Of a DNA stretch of 18,260 nt, positions 6,134 through 13,707 are shown one piece after another; the stretch's first letter is position 1; every line of letters begins with the position of its first letter. The translations under genes and the position numbers were made by a program. Source of the stretch: an uncultured Clostridia bacterium (GTDB taxonomy: Bacteria > Bacillota > Clostridia > Oscillospirales > Acutalibacteraceae); NCBI GenBank assembly GCA_937916195.1, contig CALFTO010000109.1, forward strand, positions 1 to 18,260, in the 5' to 3' direction. Below the pieces are notes generated by a model. It worked only from the letters and a program-made list of their open reading frames with translations. It was not told the DNA's origin and ran no database searches.

Positions 6134-7616
6134 GTCTAATTACATTCCAAGAGAGAGGCTTAAGCTTTGCTGTGAGTGTTTTGCCGTCAAGCGCGGGCTT
6201 TTCAGCATTAAAGGGCTTAACCTTGCCGGAAGTTACGTTGTTTTCTTCCTTGGGGTCAAAACCGCTCATTTCAATATGCTCGAGCACTTCAAAGTTCTCA
6301 AAATCAAGTAACGAAACATCAAAAAGAACATCTTCGTCGAGGTTTCTGTTAACTGCAAAGATTGTAAGATTTTCTTTATCTTCACTCATTGTTGCAAGTG
6401 CTTCAATGTCAGGAACATCAGTAAACTGCTTTGTGTCGTGCTTTGGGCTTTCAACATTTGAAAGAAGAGTGTAGCCTCTGCCGAAGTTAGAAAGGTGCAT
6501 AAAGGGGTAGAATATTGTCTGCTCCCAACACTTGCCGCCATTTTCTGTCATAATGGGTGCAATTACATTTACAAGCTGTGCAAGGCAGGCAATTTTAACT
6601 CTGTCTGCGTGCTTTAAAAGTGTCATAAGCATAAGAGCAACAAGCAATGCATCTTCAAAGTTGTAAATATCTTCAAGCTGATGGGGCGCGGTGCTCCATT
6701 TGTCAACGTGGACACCATTTGAATGATACCACACATTCCACTCGTCAAATGAGAGATTAACTGTGTGTTTTGAACGCTTTTTGCCCTTTATGTAGTCGCA
6801 AATACAAACAACGGTGCTGATAAACTCATCCATAATCATATTCTTTGCAAGGAATGAGGGTGTATCGTTTGCACGGTTGTCAAAGTAAATATGAAGTGAA
6901 AGGTAGTCAACCTTGTCGTAAGCCAAGTCGAGAGTAGTTGCTTCCCACTCACCAAATGTGTGCATATCACGGCTTGCGCTTCCGCAGAGAACGGTCTCAA
7001 TTGAATTATCAGTCCATTTCATAACCTTTGCGGATTCGCTTGCAACTCTGCCGTATTCAACCGCTGTTTTGTGACCGATTTGCCAGTCACCGTCCATTTC
7101 GTTGCCCAAGCACCAAAGCTTGATATTGTGAGGTTCTTCATATCCGTGTGAACGGCGCAAATCACTCCAGTAGCTACCACTTTTGTGGTTGCAGTATTCA
7201 ACAAGATTTCTTGCTTCTTCTGGTCCGCGAAGTCCAAGGTTTACAGCCATCATAGGCTCAGAGTTTGCTTTTCTGCACCATTTTACAAATTCGTTTGTGC
7301 CGAAAAGGTTGGGCTCTGTAACGCCCCACGCAAGTTCAAGCTTCTTAGGACGAAGTTCAATGGGACCAACACCGTCTTCCCAATTATAGCCCGAAACAAA
7401 GTTTCCGCCCGGATAACGAACTATTGGCACGTTGAGCTTTTTAATTTCTTCAATTACGTCAGTTCTGAAGCCGTCCTCGTCAGCGAGGGGGTGGTCGGGC
7501 TCATAAATTCCGCCGTAAACTGCGCGTCCGAGATGCTCGATGAATGAGCCGTAAATTCTTTTGTCGATTTTTGCACTTGTAAATTCAGATACAAGTGACA
7601 TTTTTGCCTTTTTCAT
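6117..7616 (-). CDS. abfA: Alpha-L-arabinofuranosidase, glycoside hydrolase family 51
   Basis: A 499-residue cytoplasmic enzyme predicted to release terminal alpha-L-arabinofuranose from arabinan or arabinoxylan oligosaccharides. It has the full GH51 length and layout, a TIM barrel (about 20-380) followed by a beta-sandwich (about 385-499). The retaining catalytic pair is visible: E173 in CLGNEMDG is the acid/base and E292 in SFDEWNVWY is the nucleophile. RYPGGNFVSGYNWEDG (67-82) is another typical block. There is no signal peptide, so its substrates must be imported. GGAGG lies 9 nt before the ATG. It follows the LCP gene by 33 nt, and a TATAAT sits in that gap (7640-7645) without a convincing -35, so it may be cotranscribed with LCP. 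No arabinose catabolic genes (araA, araB, araD) are adjacent. Confidence 0.93.
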   Translation of the reverse strand: MKKAKMSLVSEFTSAKIDKRIYGSFIEHLGRAVYGGIYEPDHPLADEDGFRTDVIEEIKKLNVPIVRYPGGNFVSGYNWEDGVGPIELRPKKLELAWGVTEPNLFGTNEFVKWCRKANSEPMMAVNLGLRGPEEARNLVEYCNHKSGSYWSDLRRSHGYEEPHNIKLWCLGNEMDGDWQIGHKTAVEYGRVASESAKVMKWTDNSIETVLCGSASRDMHTFGEWEATTLDLAYDKVDYLSLHIYFDNRANDTPSFLAKNMIMDEFISTVVCICDYIKGKKRSKHTVNLSFDEWNVWYHSNGVHVDKWSTAPHQLEDIYNFEDALLVALMLMTLLKHADRVKIACLAQLVNVIAPIMTENGGKCWEQTIFYPFMHLSNFGRGYTLLSNVESPKHDTKQFTDVPDIEALATMSEDKENLTIFAVNRNLDEDVLFDVSLLDFENFEVLEHIEMSGFDPKEENNVTSGKVKPFNAEKPALDGKTLTAKLKPLSWNVIRLAKRK

Positions 7617-7649
7617 AATATATTACCTCCACAGAGGGTATTATAGCGA

Positions 7650-8954
7650 TTATTCAGCGGATTTGCTTGGCTCTTCTTTCTTTTCAACCTCTTGCTTTTC
7701 AGAGAGGAAAGAGTGAAGAAGCTCTATATTTTCGTCCATATCCATTACAAGACTTGAGCCTACATTTGAAATGTTACGGCTTGACCAAGTTCCGTCTGCG
7801 GGCACTTGATGTTGAACAATGTCATAAGCAAATGCCTTGTCTTTAAGTGCACCCATACCTAAATCAAGAATTTCGTCAGATGTGAGATTTGTCTTAACCA
7901 AGGGGGCTACTGTTTCTGCGAGTGTAACGAGCTCGCCCAATTCTGTCTGGAGGGCCTTTTCAACCATTGCAGTAATAACCTTGCGCTGACGTTTTGTTCG
8001 CATAAAGTCAGAGTCAAGCTTGCGTATTCTTGCGTACCAAAGTGCTTGCTCACCATTTAAAAGCACATCTTCACCTGCGGGAATTTCAACGGGGATATTT
8101 GGCTTTTTAGATGTCTTGACATATTCGCTTTCACGCTCTGTTACATCAACAGTGATACCACCCAATTCGTCAACAATTGTTGTGAAAATTTCGAAGTTAA
8201 CAAGCATATAGTAGGGGATATCCACCTTAAAGTTGAGTTCAAGAGTGTCAACGAGCATTTGTACGCCACCGCGGAAATATGCCGCATTAAGCTTTTCATT
8301 CCAGTTTTTACCCGCAATCTCAACATAAGAATCGCGCAAAAATGATGTGAGCTTAATCTGACCGTTAGTGTTGTCAATTGTCACAAGCATCATTGTGTCA
8401 GAGCGTGAATCATCGTCAGCCTTTCTCGCATCAATACCGATAAGCAAAATATTTGTCTGATTTGGGTCGCTGTAAAGCTCTGAGGCGTCAATATACTGAT
8501 TTTCAACCAACGGCTCGTCCGTATTGAAAGAAGAGAGAATTTTTTCAACAGTCTGGTAGCCGTAAAAGCCCACACAAGAAACACCAACAAGCACAAGGCA
8601 AAGAAGAATTATAAATGTGTTTCTTACGGGGTGTCTTTTCTTCTTTTTCTTCTTAGGCTCATTTTCTGAGGAAATATTTTCATAAACCTCGCTCACATCG
8701 TCATAAGAGATTTCCTGACGGCGACGGTTTTGCACCGCGCTGTTGTATTTAACGGTGAAATCGTCGTTAAAATAGTCCTCATAAGCCTTGGGTGAGGTTT
8801 TTTTCTCTGTACTGTCAGAAAAAGATGAAATATCTTCGTATTTATATTGGTCAGCAGAGTTGCTGTAAATGTCTTCGTATTGGTTATCCTGTGACGAATT
8901 GCTGAAAATATCTTCAAAATCGTCGTTTAAATTTTTGAAACGGTTGTCAGCCAA
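7650..8954 (-). CDS. LytR-CpsA-Psr (LCP) family cell-wall glycopolymer ligase with repetitive N-terminal cytoplasmic tail
   Basis: A 434-residue type II membrane protein. LCP enzymes transfer teichoic-acid-like or capsular polymers from undecaprenyl carriers to peptidoglycan on the outer face. A long acidic cytoplasmic tail (1-100) contains three 13-residue repeats at 13-51. A basic run of six lysines (about 101-106) precedes one membrane helix (about 111-134). The LCP domain (about 165-380) has ILLIGIDAR, R-S-D-T (184-187) and SFLRDS (204-209), the acidic and arginine residues that bind the pyrophosphate head. The tail after the domain is Lys/Glu-rich. I chose TTG 8954 because AAAGGAG lies 8 nt before it. 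The longer frame from GTG 8963 has that ribosome site touching its start codon. Its own promoter is at 8990-9018. Confidence 0.9.
   Translation of the reverse strand: MADNRFKNLNDDFEDIFSNSSQDNQYEDIYSNSADQYKYEDISSFSDSTEKKTSPKAYEDYFNDDFTVKYNSAVQNRRRQEISYDDVSEVYENISSENEPKKKKKKRHPVRNTFIILLCLVLVGVSCVGFYGYQTVEKILSSFNTDEPLVENQYIDASELYSDPNQTNILLIGIDARKADDDSRSDTMMLVTIDNTNGQIKLTSFLRDSYVEIAGKNWNEKLNAAYFRGGVQMLVDTLELNFKVDIPYYMLVNFEIFTTIVDELGGITVDVTERESEYVKTSKKPNIPVEIPAGEDVLLNGEQALWYARIRKLDSDFMRTKRQRKVITAMVEKALQTELGELVTLAETVAPLVKTNLTSDEILDLGMGALKDKAFAYDIVQHQVPADGTWSSRNISNVGSSLVMDMDENIELLHSFLSEKQEVEKKEEPSKSAE
8802..8918 (-). repeat. Three tandem 39-bp units encoding 13-residue (Y/F)EDI repeats
   Basis: Within the LCP gene, consecutive 13-residue units begin FEDIFSNS, YEDIYSNS and YEDISSFS. 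Each ends in a polar, Gln/Asp/Lys-rich stretch. Further looser copies (YEDYFNDD, YDDVSEVYENIS) follow up to about residue 95. The units are predicted to be cytoplasmic. Confidence 0.75.
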
Positions 8955-8989
8955 TTTGTACACTCCTTTTAAGTCATTTTACATTAATT

Positions 8990-9018
8990 ATTCTACAACA
9001 TAAGCATAAAAATCTCAA
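8990..9018 (-). promoter_or_regulatory. Promoter for the LCP gene
   Basis: On the - strand, TTGAGA (9013-9018) is 17 nt from TAGAAT (8990-8995). Transcription would start near 8983, about 30 nt before the TTG start codon. It is divergent from the Nudix promoter 60 bp away. Confidence 0.6.
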
Positions 9019-9078
9019 TAATTTTATGTGAAAAAATTGCATTGTTAAAAGAAAATTAAAGAATAAATATTATAGCAC

Positions 9079-9107
9079 TTGAAACTTAAATAAAAAATAT
9101 GTATAAT
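9079..9107 (+). promoter_or_regulatory. Promoter for the Nudix fusion gene and export-protein gene
   Basis: TTGAAA (9079-9084), a 17-nt spacer and consensus TATAAT (9102-9107) precede the gene by about 70 nt. The remaining part of the 8955-9175 gap is A/T-rich and shows no RNA gene or riboswitch that I can recognise. Confidence 0.72.
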
Positions 9108-9175
9108 GATAGACAGTTTGAGACGAATTTATAAAGTGAACCTTTATGAATTCAATTTTTCGGGAGTCGATACAT

Positions 9176-9919
9176 ATGTTAGGTAAATATGTACGGGTCA
9201 GAATAACAGACCCGATGCACTCCGTTGACAGTGAGAAGAATTTCACCTATGAACTGAATTTTGGTACGGTTGAGAGTGGGCTTGAGCCTTATTCTCCTGT
9301 CAAGGGTGCTTATGTTATGGGCGTTACACACAGAGTTCGCATTTTTGAGGGTCGTGTAATCGCAATAATCAAAAGAAAAAATATGGGCGGTATTTACTTG
9401 GTGGTAGCCCCTAAAAGCAAACGCTATATCGTTCATCAGATTGAAGATGCAATTGAATTTGCAGAGAAAAAAGGCGAATATGAGCTTTCGTGCCTTTACG
9501 AAGCCTCTTGCGGTGCGATTGTTTACCGCATAATCAACGGCGAGTTGCGTTATCTTCTTATTAAAAACAAAAGAAGTGCAAATTGGGGCTTTCCCAAAGG
9601 TCATATGGAACGTGGTGAAAACGAAAAAGAAACTGCCTACCGCGAGGTGCTTGAAGAGGCGGGAATACACATTCGTTTTATTCCTGATTTCAGATACAAA
9701 TCTGAATATTCAATTCAAGGGCGAATTGAGAAAAAGGTTATTATATTCTTGGCAACTACCGAAGATACAAGCACAATAATTCAGCGTGAAGAGATTGAAG
9801 AATATCTCTGGCTGAAATTTGACAAGGCTATGAATTCGCTTAAATTTCCAAACGATAAGACTTTGTTGAGAAAGGCAAACGAGCATCTTGAAAAAATGGG
9901 GGTAGCAACCAATGGTTGA
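9176..9919 (+). CDS. Nudix hydrolase fused to an inorganic-pyrophosphatase-like N-terminal domain
   Basis: A 247-residue cytoplasmic protein. The N-terminal half (1 to about 105) resembles, from memory, short clostridial pyrophosphatase-like proteins: VRVRITDPMHSVD, a NFG motif, YVMGV, then EGRVIAIIKRK and VVAPK. The C-terminal half is a Nudix domain with a complete box at residues 142-164, following G-x5-E-x7-R-E-x2-E-E-x-G, including R156, E157, E160 and E161. GFPKGHMERGE resembles diadenosine polyphosphate hydrolases, so Ap4A or a damaged nucleotide is a plausible substrate. The start at 9176 has CGGGAG 9 nt upstream; an ATG at 9146 has no ribosome site. The 3' end overlaps the next gene by 8 nt. 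The strong acid residues of true pyrophosphatases are not clear in the N-terminal part, so that half may be structural or ligand-binding. Confidence 0.88.
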   Translation: MLGKYVRVRITDPMHSVDSEKNFTYELNFGTVESGLEPYSPVKGAYVMGVTHRVRIFEGRVIAIIKRKNMGGIYLVVAPKSKRYIVHQIEDAIEFAEKKGEYELSCLYEASCGAIVYRIINGELRYLLIKNKRSANWGFPKGHMERGENEKETAYREVLEEAGIHIRFIPDFRYKSEYSIQGRIEKKVIIFLATTEDTSTIIQREEIEEYLWLKFDKAMNSLKFPNDKTLLRKANEHLEKMGVATNG

Positions 9920-10406
9920 ACAGATTGTTGACGCAATAATGGGCTTTTTGCAGGATAAAATCCCAGAGGAATTAGTAGCGTTTGTAATTTCCCTTTTGCC
10001 CGTTCTTGAGTGTCGTGGTGGTATGATTGCTGCTCGACTTATGGAAATTCCTTTTATTAAAGCGTTTTTGATTTGTTATATCGGCAATATGTTGCCAATC
10101 CCTTTCATTATTCTTTTCATCAGAAAGATTTTCGACTTTTTACGTCGTTTCAAATTCTTTGCAAAGCTTATCGAAAAGCTTGAGGCAAAAACCGCAAAGA
10201 ATAAAGATAAGGTTTTGCGTTACAAATCTTGGGGACTTCTTCTTTTCGTTGCAATCCCATTGCCCGGCACAGGCGGTTGGACAGGTGCACTTATGGCGGC
10301 ACTTCTTGATATCCGCTTTAAGCGTGCACTTCCTATAATTGCACTTGGCGTGCTCATAGCAGGCTTTATTATGTCGGGACTTACATACGGAATTTTTCAA
10401 ATGTAA
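9912..10406 (+). CDS. Small multidrug-export-family membrane protein (COG2426 type)
   Basis: A 164-residue integral membrane protein with about four hydrophobic segments. It matches the remembered layout of the Sm_multidrug_ex family: LPVLECRGGMIAA near residues 30-42, YIGNMLPIPFI at about 56-66, and IPLPGTGGWTGALMA at about 115-129. The two Gly-rich loops suggest a pair of re-entrant or helix-breaking segments. Despite the family name, no drug transport is demonstrated by the sequence. It overlaps the Nudix fusion gene by 8 nt in a different frame, with GGGGGT as ribosome site, and is followed by a strong terminator, so the two form an operon. The operon link to a nucleotide hydrolase may be regulatory convenience. 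Confidence 0.82.
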   Translation: MVEQIVDAIMGFLQDKIPEELVAFVISLLPVLECRGGMIAARLMEIPFIKAFLICYIGNMLPIPFIILFIRKIFDFLRRFKFFAKLIEKLEAKTAKNKDKVLRYKSWGLLLFVAIPLPGTGGWTGALMAALLDIRFKRALPIIALGVLIAGFIMSGLTYGIFQM

Positions 10407-10416
10407 TTTTCATTGT

Positions 10417-10448
10417 ATAACGGGAGATTTTTCTCCCGTTATTTTTTT
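10417..10448 (+). terminator. Intrinsic terminator after the export-protein gene
   Basis: AACGGGAGA (10419-10427) pairs with TCTCCCGTT (10432-10440) around a TTTT loop, extended by two A-T pairs, and runs into seven T. It ends the Nudix operon just before the Ktr promoter. Confidence 0.93.
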
Positions 10449-10449
10449 A

Positions 10450-10478
10450 TTGCTACACAAGAATTTTTGTGTTATACT
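10450..10478 (+). promoter_or_regulatory. Promoter for the Ktr potassium uptake operon, with a palindrome in the spacer
   Basis: TTGCTA (10450-10455), a 17-nt spacer and TATACT (10473-10478). The spacer holds an inverted repeat, ACACAA (10455-10460) and TTGTGT (10467-10472), which could be a repressor site. The leader is only about 25 nt, so the c-di-AMP riboswitch sometimes found before ktr genes is absent. Confidence 0.6.
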
Positions 10479-10509
10479 GAAACAAGCATAAATTCAATGA
10501 GGTATAGAT

Positions 10510-11868
10510 ATGAAGAAAAAGCGTTTTGCTCTTTCTACGGTACAGGTTATAATGCTCAGTTTTCTTGTAACCATACTTGTCGGAAGCATATTGCTCGCTT
10601 TACCCATAAGCTCTGCTAATGGTAAGGCAATTCCATATATAGATGCGTTGTTTACTGCCACAACTGCTACCTGTGTTACAGGTCTTGTGACATTGCCAAC
10701 GGTTTCAACTTGGAGTGTATTCGGTCAGATTGTAATTCTTTTACTTATTCAGATTGGTGGGTTGGGTGTAATCACTATTGCGTCGGGCGTTATGATTGCA
10801 TTGAACAAAAAAATGGGTCTGGGTGACAGAATTCTCATTCAGGACGCATTCAATCTTAATACCCTGTCTGGACTTATAAAGTTCGTGAAAAAAGTGATTA
10901 TTGGTACCTTTATTGTTGAGGGTATCGGTGCATTGCTTTATATGACGGTTTTTGTAAAACAATTTGGCATAAAGGGTATATGGATTTCAGTTTTCACTTC
11001 AGTTTCTGCCTTTTGTAATGCGGGAATTGATATTATTTCAGAAAACAGCCTTTGTGATTATGCAACAAATCCCATTATAAACGCCGTGACCTGTGTGTTG
11101 ATTGTTCTTGGCGGTATTGGTTATATTGTTTGGTGGGATTTTGCGAGAGTTATAAGAAATTCAAAAAAACTCAGTATAAAGTCGTTGCGAAATCTTACCT
11201 TACACAGTAAAATCGCACTTTGGACAACGGGCGTATTGATTTTTGCAGGAGCGATTACATTTTTCATCTTTGAATATAACAACCCTGCAACAATGAGAGA
11301 GTATTCTTTATTTGAAAAAATTCAGGCATCGTTTTTCCAATCGGTGACAACAAGAACTGCAGGCTTTGCCACAATACCGCAACAGGATTTGACGAATGCA
11401 ACTTCCATAGTGTCATTGTTGCTTATGTTCATAGGAGGTTCTCCTGTGGGTACAGCAGGTGGCATTAAGACCGTCACCTTCGCGGTGATTATGGCTTCTG
11501 CTGCTTGTACAATACGAAACAAAAGAGAAGTTTCATTGTTTAACAGAACAATACCATCTTATGCGGTGAGTAAGGCGGCAGCAGTAATTTGTATGTCGTT
11601 TATTATAATGTTTACATCAACCGTTTTGCTTTCAGCGGTTACTGACGCCTCGGCACTTGATGTTATTTATGAAACTGTCAGTGCTACGGCAACGGTAGGT
11701 CTCACAAGAAATCTGACACCTATGCTGAATACTTGGGGCAAGCTCGTAATTATTGTCACAATGTATCTTGGCAGAGTAGGCCCTATTTCATTGGCGATTG
11801 CATTTAAAATCAAGAAAGAAAGTCCCAATATAATAAAAAATCCCACAGAGGATATCAGTGTGGGTTAA
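10510..11868 (+). CDS. ktrB: KtrB-type potassium channel subunit (TrkH superfamily)
   Basis: A 452-residue inner-membrane K+ (or Na+-dependent K+) uptake subunit. It has four membrane-pore-membrane repeats. The four filter glycines can be placed as G58 in ATCVTGL, G172 in FCNAGI, G285 in TRTAGF and G397 in ATVGLT. The intramembrane gate loop is visible near 309-318 (GGSPVGTAGG). The length (about 450) and short N-terminus fit KtrB better than TrkH (about 480). GAGG lies upstream of the ATG. The KtrA-type RCK partner begins 12 nt after the stop, and the ribosome site of ktrA overlaps the stop region, so the two are cotranscribed and probably coupled. Confidence 0.92.
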   Translation: MKKKRFALSTVQVIMLSFLVTILVGSILLALPISSANGKAIPYIDALFTATTATCVTGLVTLPTVSTWSVFGQIVILLLIQIGGLGVITIASGVMIALNKKMGLGDRILIQDAFNLNTLSGLIKFVKKVIIGTFIVEGIGALLYMTVFVKQFGIKGIWISVFTSVSAFCNAGIDIISENSLCDYATNPIINAVTCVLIVLGGIGYIVWWDFARVIRNSKKLSIKSLRNLTLHSKIALWTTGVLIFAGAITFFIFEYNNPATMREYSLFEKIQASFFQSVTTRTAGFATIPQQDLTNATSIVSLLLMFIGGSPVGTAGGIKTVTFAVIMASAACTIRNKREVSLFNRTIPSYAVSKAAAVICMSFIIMFTSTVLLSAVTDASALDVIYETVSATATVGLTRNLTPMLNTWGKLVIIVTMYLGRVGPISLAIAFKIKKESPNIIKNPTEDISVG

Positions 11869-11880
11869 GGAGTTTTGATT

Positions 11881-12531
11881 ATGGCAATAAATAAAAATTA
11901 TGCGGTTTTTGGCTTGGGCAGATATGGTCTTTCTGTGGCAAAAGAGCTCGTTTCTCACGGCGCCGAGGTTTTGGCAGTTGATACTGACGAAAATATAGTT
12001 AATGATATGGTGCACGAATTACCCATATGCAAATGTGCCGATGTAACAGACAGCGATGTTATTGAACAGCTTGGTATTTCAAATATGGACATAGTAATTA
12101 TTGCAATGGCTTCAAGACTTGAGGCGAGCGTTATGGCGACTACTCTCTGCAAAGAGGTGGGTGTGCCAACAGTTATTGTAAAATGTGCCAATGAAATGCA
12201 TCAAAAGATTTTAAGTCGCGTGGGTGCTGATAAGGTTGTAATTCCCGAAAAAGAATCAGGTATAAGACTTGCGAAAAATCTTTTAAGCTCAGGTTTTGTA
12301 GACATTATTGATTTGTCAGAAAACATCTCAATGGTGGAATATGATGTGAAACCCGATTGGGTTGGAAAAAATCTTATAGATTTGAACTTGAGAAAAAAAT
12401 ACGCAATGAATGTTGTGGCAATCAAGAGAAAAGACGAGGTTTCAATTGATGTGAATCCCGAAATGCCCTTGACTGCAGATATGAAGCTGATTATTGTTGC
12501 AGATACTAACAAACTCAAGAAACTTAAATAA
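11881..12531 (+). CDS. ktrA: KtrA-type regulatory subunit (single RCK/TrkA_N + TrkA_C)
   Basis: A 216-residue cytoplasmic gating subunit for KtrB. The N-terminal RCK domain (about 6-125) carries the GLGRYG nucleotide-binding loop and an aspartate at the end of strand two (AVDTDE), which fits ATP/ADP or NAD binding. The TrkA_C domain (about 135-216), VEYDVKPDWVGKNL onward, is the kind of domain that binds c-di-AMP in Gram-positive Ktr systems; binding here is inferred. The start is ATG 11881, since AAGGAG is 8 nt upstream; an in-frame TTG at 11875 sits too close. The gene ends at a bidirectional terminator shared with alr. Confidence 0.92.
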   Translation: MAINKNYAVFGLGRYGLSVAKELVSHGAEVLAVDTDENIVNDMVHELPICKCADVTDSDVIEQLGISNMDIVIIAMASRLEASVMATTLCKEVGVPTVIVKCANEMHQKILSRVGADKVVIPEKESGIRLAKNLLSSGFVDIIDLSENISMVEYDVKPDWVGKNLIDLNLRKKYAMNVVAIKRKDEVSIDVNPEMPLTADMKLIIVADTNKLKKLK

Positions 12532-12533
12532 TA

Positions 12534-12569
12534 AAAAACTGCGGTGAGTTAAACTCATCGCAGTTTTTT
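12534..12569. terminator. Bidirectional terminator between ktrA and alr
   Basis: An 11-bp stem (12539-12549 with 12553-12563, one G-T pair) is flanked by A-rich and T-rich runs on its two sides, so it can act on both strands between the convergent ktrA (+) and alr (-) genes. Confidence 0.92.
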
Positions 12570-12573
12570 AGCA

Positions 12574-13707
12574 TTATAATATTTTGCCGTTTCTAACATA
12601 AATTCTCGGAACTCGTTTATTAATCAGACAACAGAATTCATAATTGAAACGGTATTCGGGGTCTGACAAATCTTCAACAGTGATGATTTCGTTGCCGTCA
12701 ACACCTATAAGCGTAACTTCATCGCCAACCTTTGCATCGGGCACGGCTGACACATCAATCATAAACTGGTCCATACAGATTTTTCCGATGATTTTACAAC
12801 GCACACCGTTTACAATCACTTCACCCTTGTTTGACAAATATCTTGGGTATCCGTCAGCATACCCAACGGGAACGGTGGCGATTTTCATATCTTTATCTGA
12901 GACAAAGGTCGAGCCGTAGCTTACGGTGAAATCCTTGCCCACATTCTTTATAAATGAAATACTGCTCTTTAACTCCATCGCGGGTAACAGACCGAAATTC
13001 TTATTCATTTCGTCAGAGGGATAAAGACCGTACATCATAATTCCGCAACGGACAATCTCGCCTGAATATCCGTTCATTTCCATTGACGCCGCGCTGTTGT
13101 ACATATGGCGCTTGAACTTATAGCCGTCTGCTTGAAGCTTATCGGTAAAATCAAGGAAATTGCTTTTCTGTGTTTCGGCTGATGTTTTGTCTGCACAGTC
13201 AGCACAAGCAAAATGGGTAAACATAGCCACAACTTCAATGCCGGGGAGTGAGAAAATCATTTTGATTTCTTCAAGGCTTTCTGCGGTTGTTTGAAAACCA
13301 ATTCTGCCCATTCCCGTATCAATTTTTATGTGGATTTTTGCGGTTTTGCCACTATTTACTGCAACAGCAGAAAGATTTTTAGCAGTTTCAAGGTTTGCAA
13401 CCGTACATTCCACACCGTTTGCAATTGCACGAAGGGCATTTTCTTTGAAAAGCTCGCCAAGTACAAGAATTGAGCCACAAACACCGTTGTATTTAAGCTC
13501 AAGTGCTTCGTCAACCGATGCAACACCAAAACGGGAAATTCCAATTTCTTCAAGGAATTTCGTAACGGTGATTGAGCCGTGACCGTAAGCGTTAGCTTTA
13601 ACAATTCCCATAATCTCGGTGTCTTTGGGAAGTCTGGCCTTAAGCTTTTCAATATTCTTTTGTATGTTGTCAAGATTTACTTTAGCATAAACTCTTTTTG
13701 GTAACAT
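12574..13707 (-). CDS. alr: Alanine racemase
   Basis: A 377-residue PLP enzyme interconverting L- and D-alanine for peptidoglycan synthesis. The PLP lysine K37 sits in MGIVKANAYGHG, and the second catalytic base Y264 in FTVSYGSTF. KIDTGMGRIGF (128-138), THFACAD (164-170) and IVRCGIMMYGLYP (218-230) are typical barrel blocks. The C-terminal beta domain ends with the usual Arg-Val-Pro-Arg segment. The ATG directly follows the trkH stop (TAAATG), so translation is likely coupled. This makes alr the third gene of a trkA-trkH-alr operon. In Gram-positives alr is often with acpS or coaA-type genes, so linkage to K+ uptake is less usual. Confidence 0.96.
   Translation of the reverse strand: MLPKRVYAKVNLDNIQKNIEKLKARLPKDTEIMGIVKANAYGHGSITVTKFLEEIGISRFGVASVDEALELKYNGVCGSILVLGELFKENALRAIANGVECTVANLETAKNLSAVAVNSGKTAKIHIKIDTGMGRIGFQTTAESLEEIKMIFSLPGIEVVAMFTHFACADCADKTSAETQKSNFLDFTDKLQADGYKFKRHMYNSAASMEMNGYSGEIVRCGIMMYGLYPSDEMNKNFGLLPAMELKSSISFIKNVGKDFTVSYGSTFVSDKDMKIATVPVGYADGYPRYLSNKGEVIVNGVRCKIIGKICMDQFMIDVSAVPDAKVGDEVTLIGVDGNEIITVEDLSDPEYRFNYEFCCLINKRVPRIYVRNGKIL

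Noticed and set aside
5908..6474. Open frame of 188 codons on the + strand, antisense to the end of the GH51 gene and the start of the zinc-ribbon gene
   Set aside because: No ribosome site, low-complexity Ser/Thr/Phe content, and it overlaps two well-supported genes.
9179..9670. Open frame of 163 codons on the - strand, opposite the Nudix fusion
   Set aside because: It is antisense to a complete pyrophosphatase-like/Nudix protein and has no recognisable domain or start signal.
10479..10509. c-di-AMP (ydaO-type) riboswitch before ktrB
   Set aside because: The leader between the predicted start site and ATG is about 25 nt, far too short.
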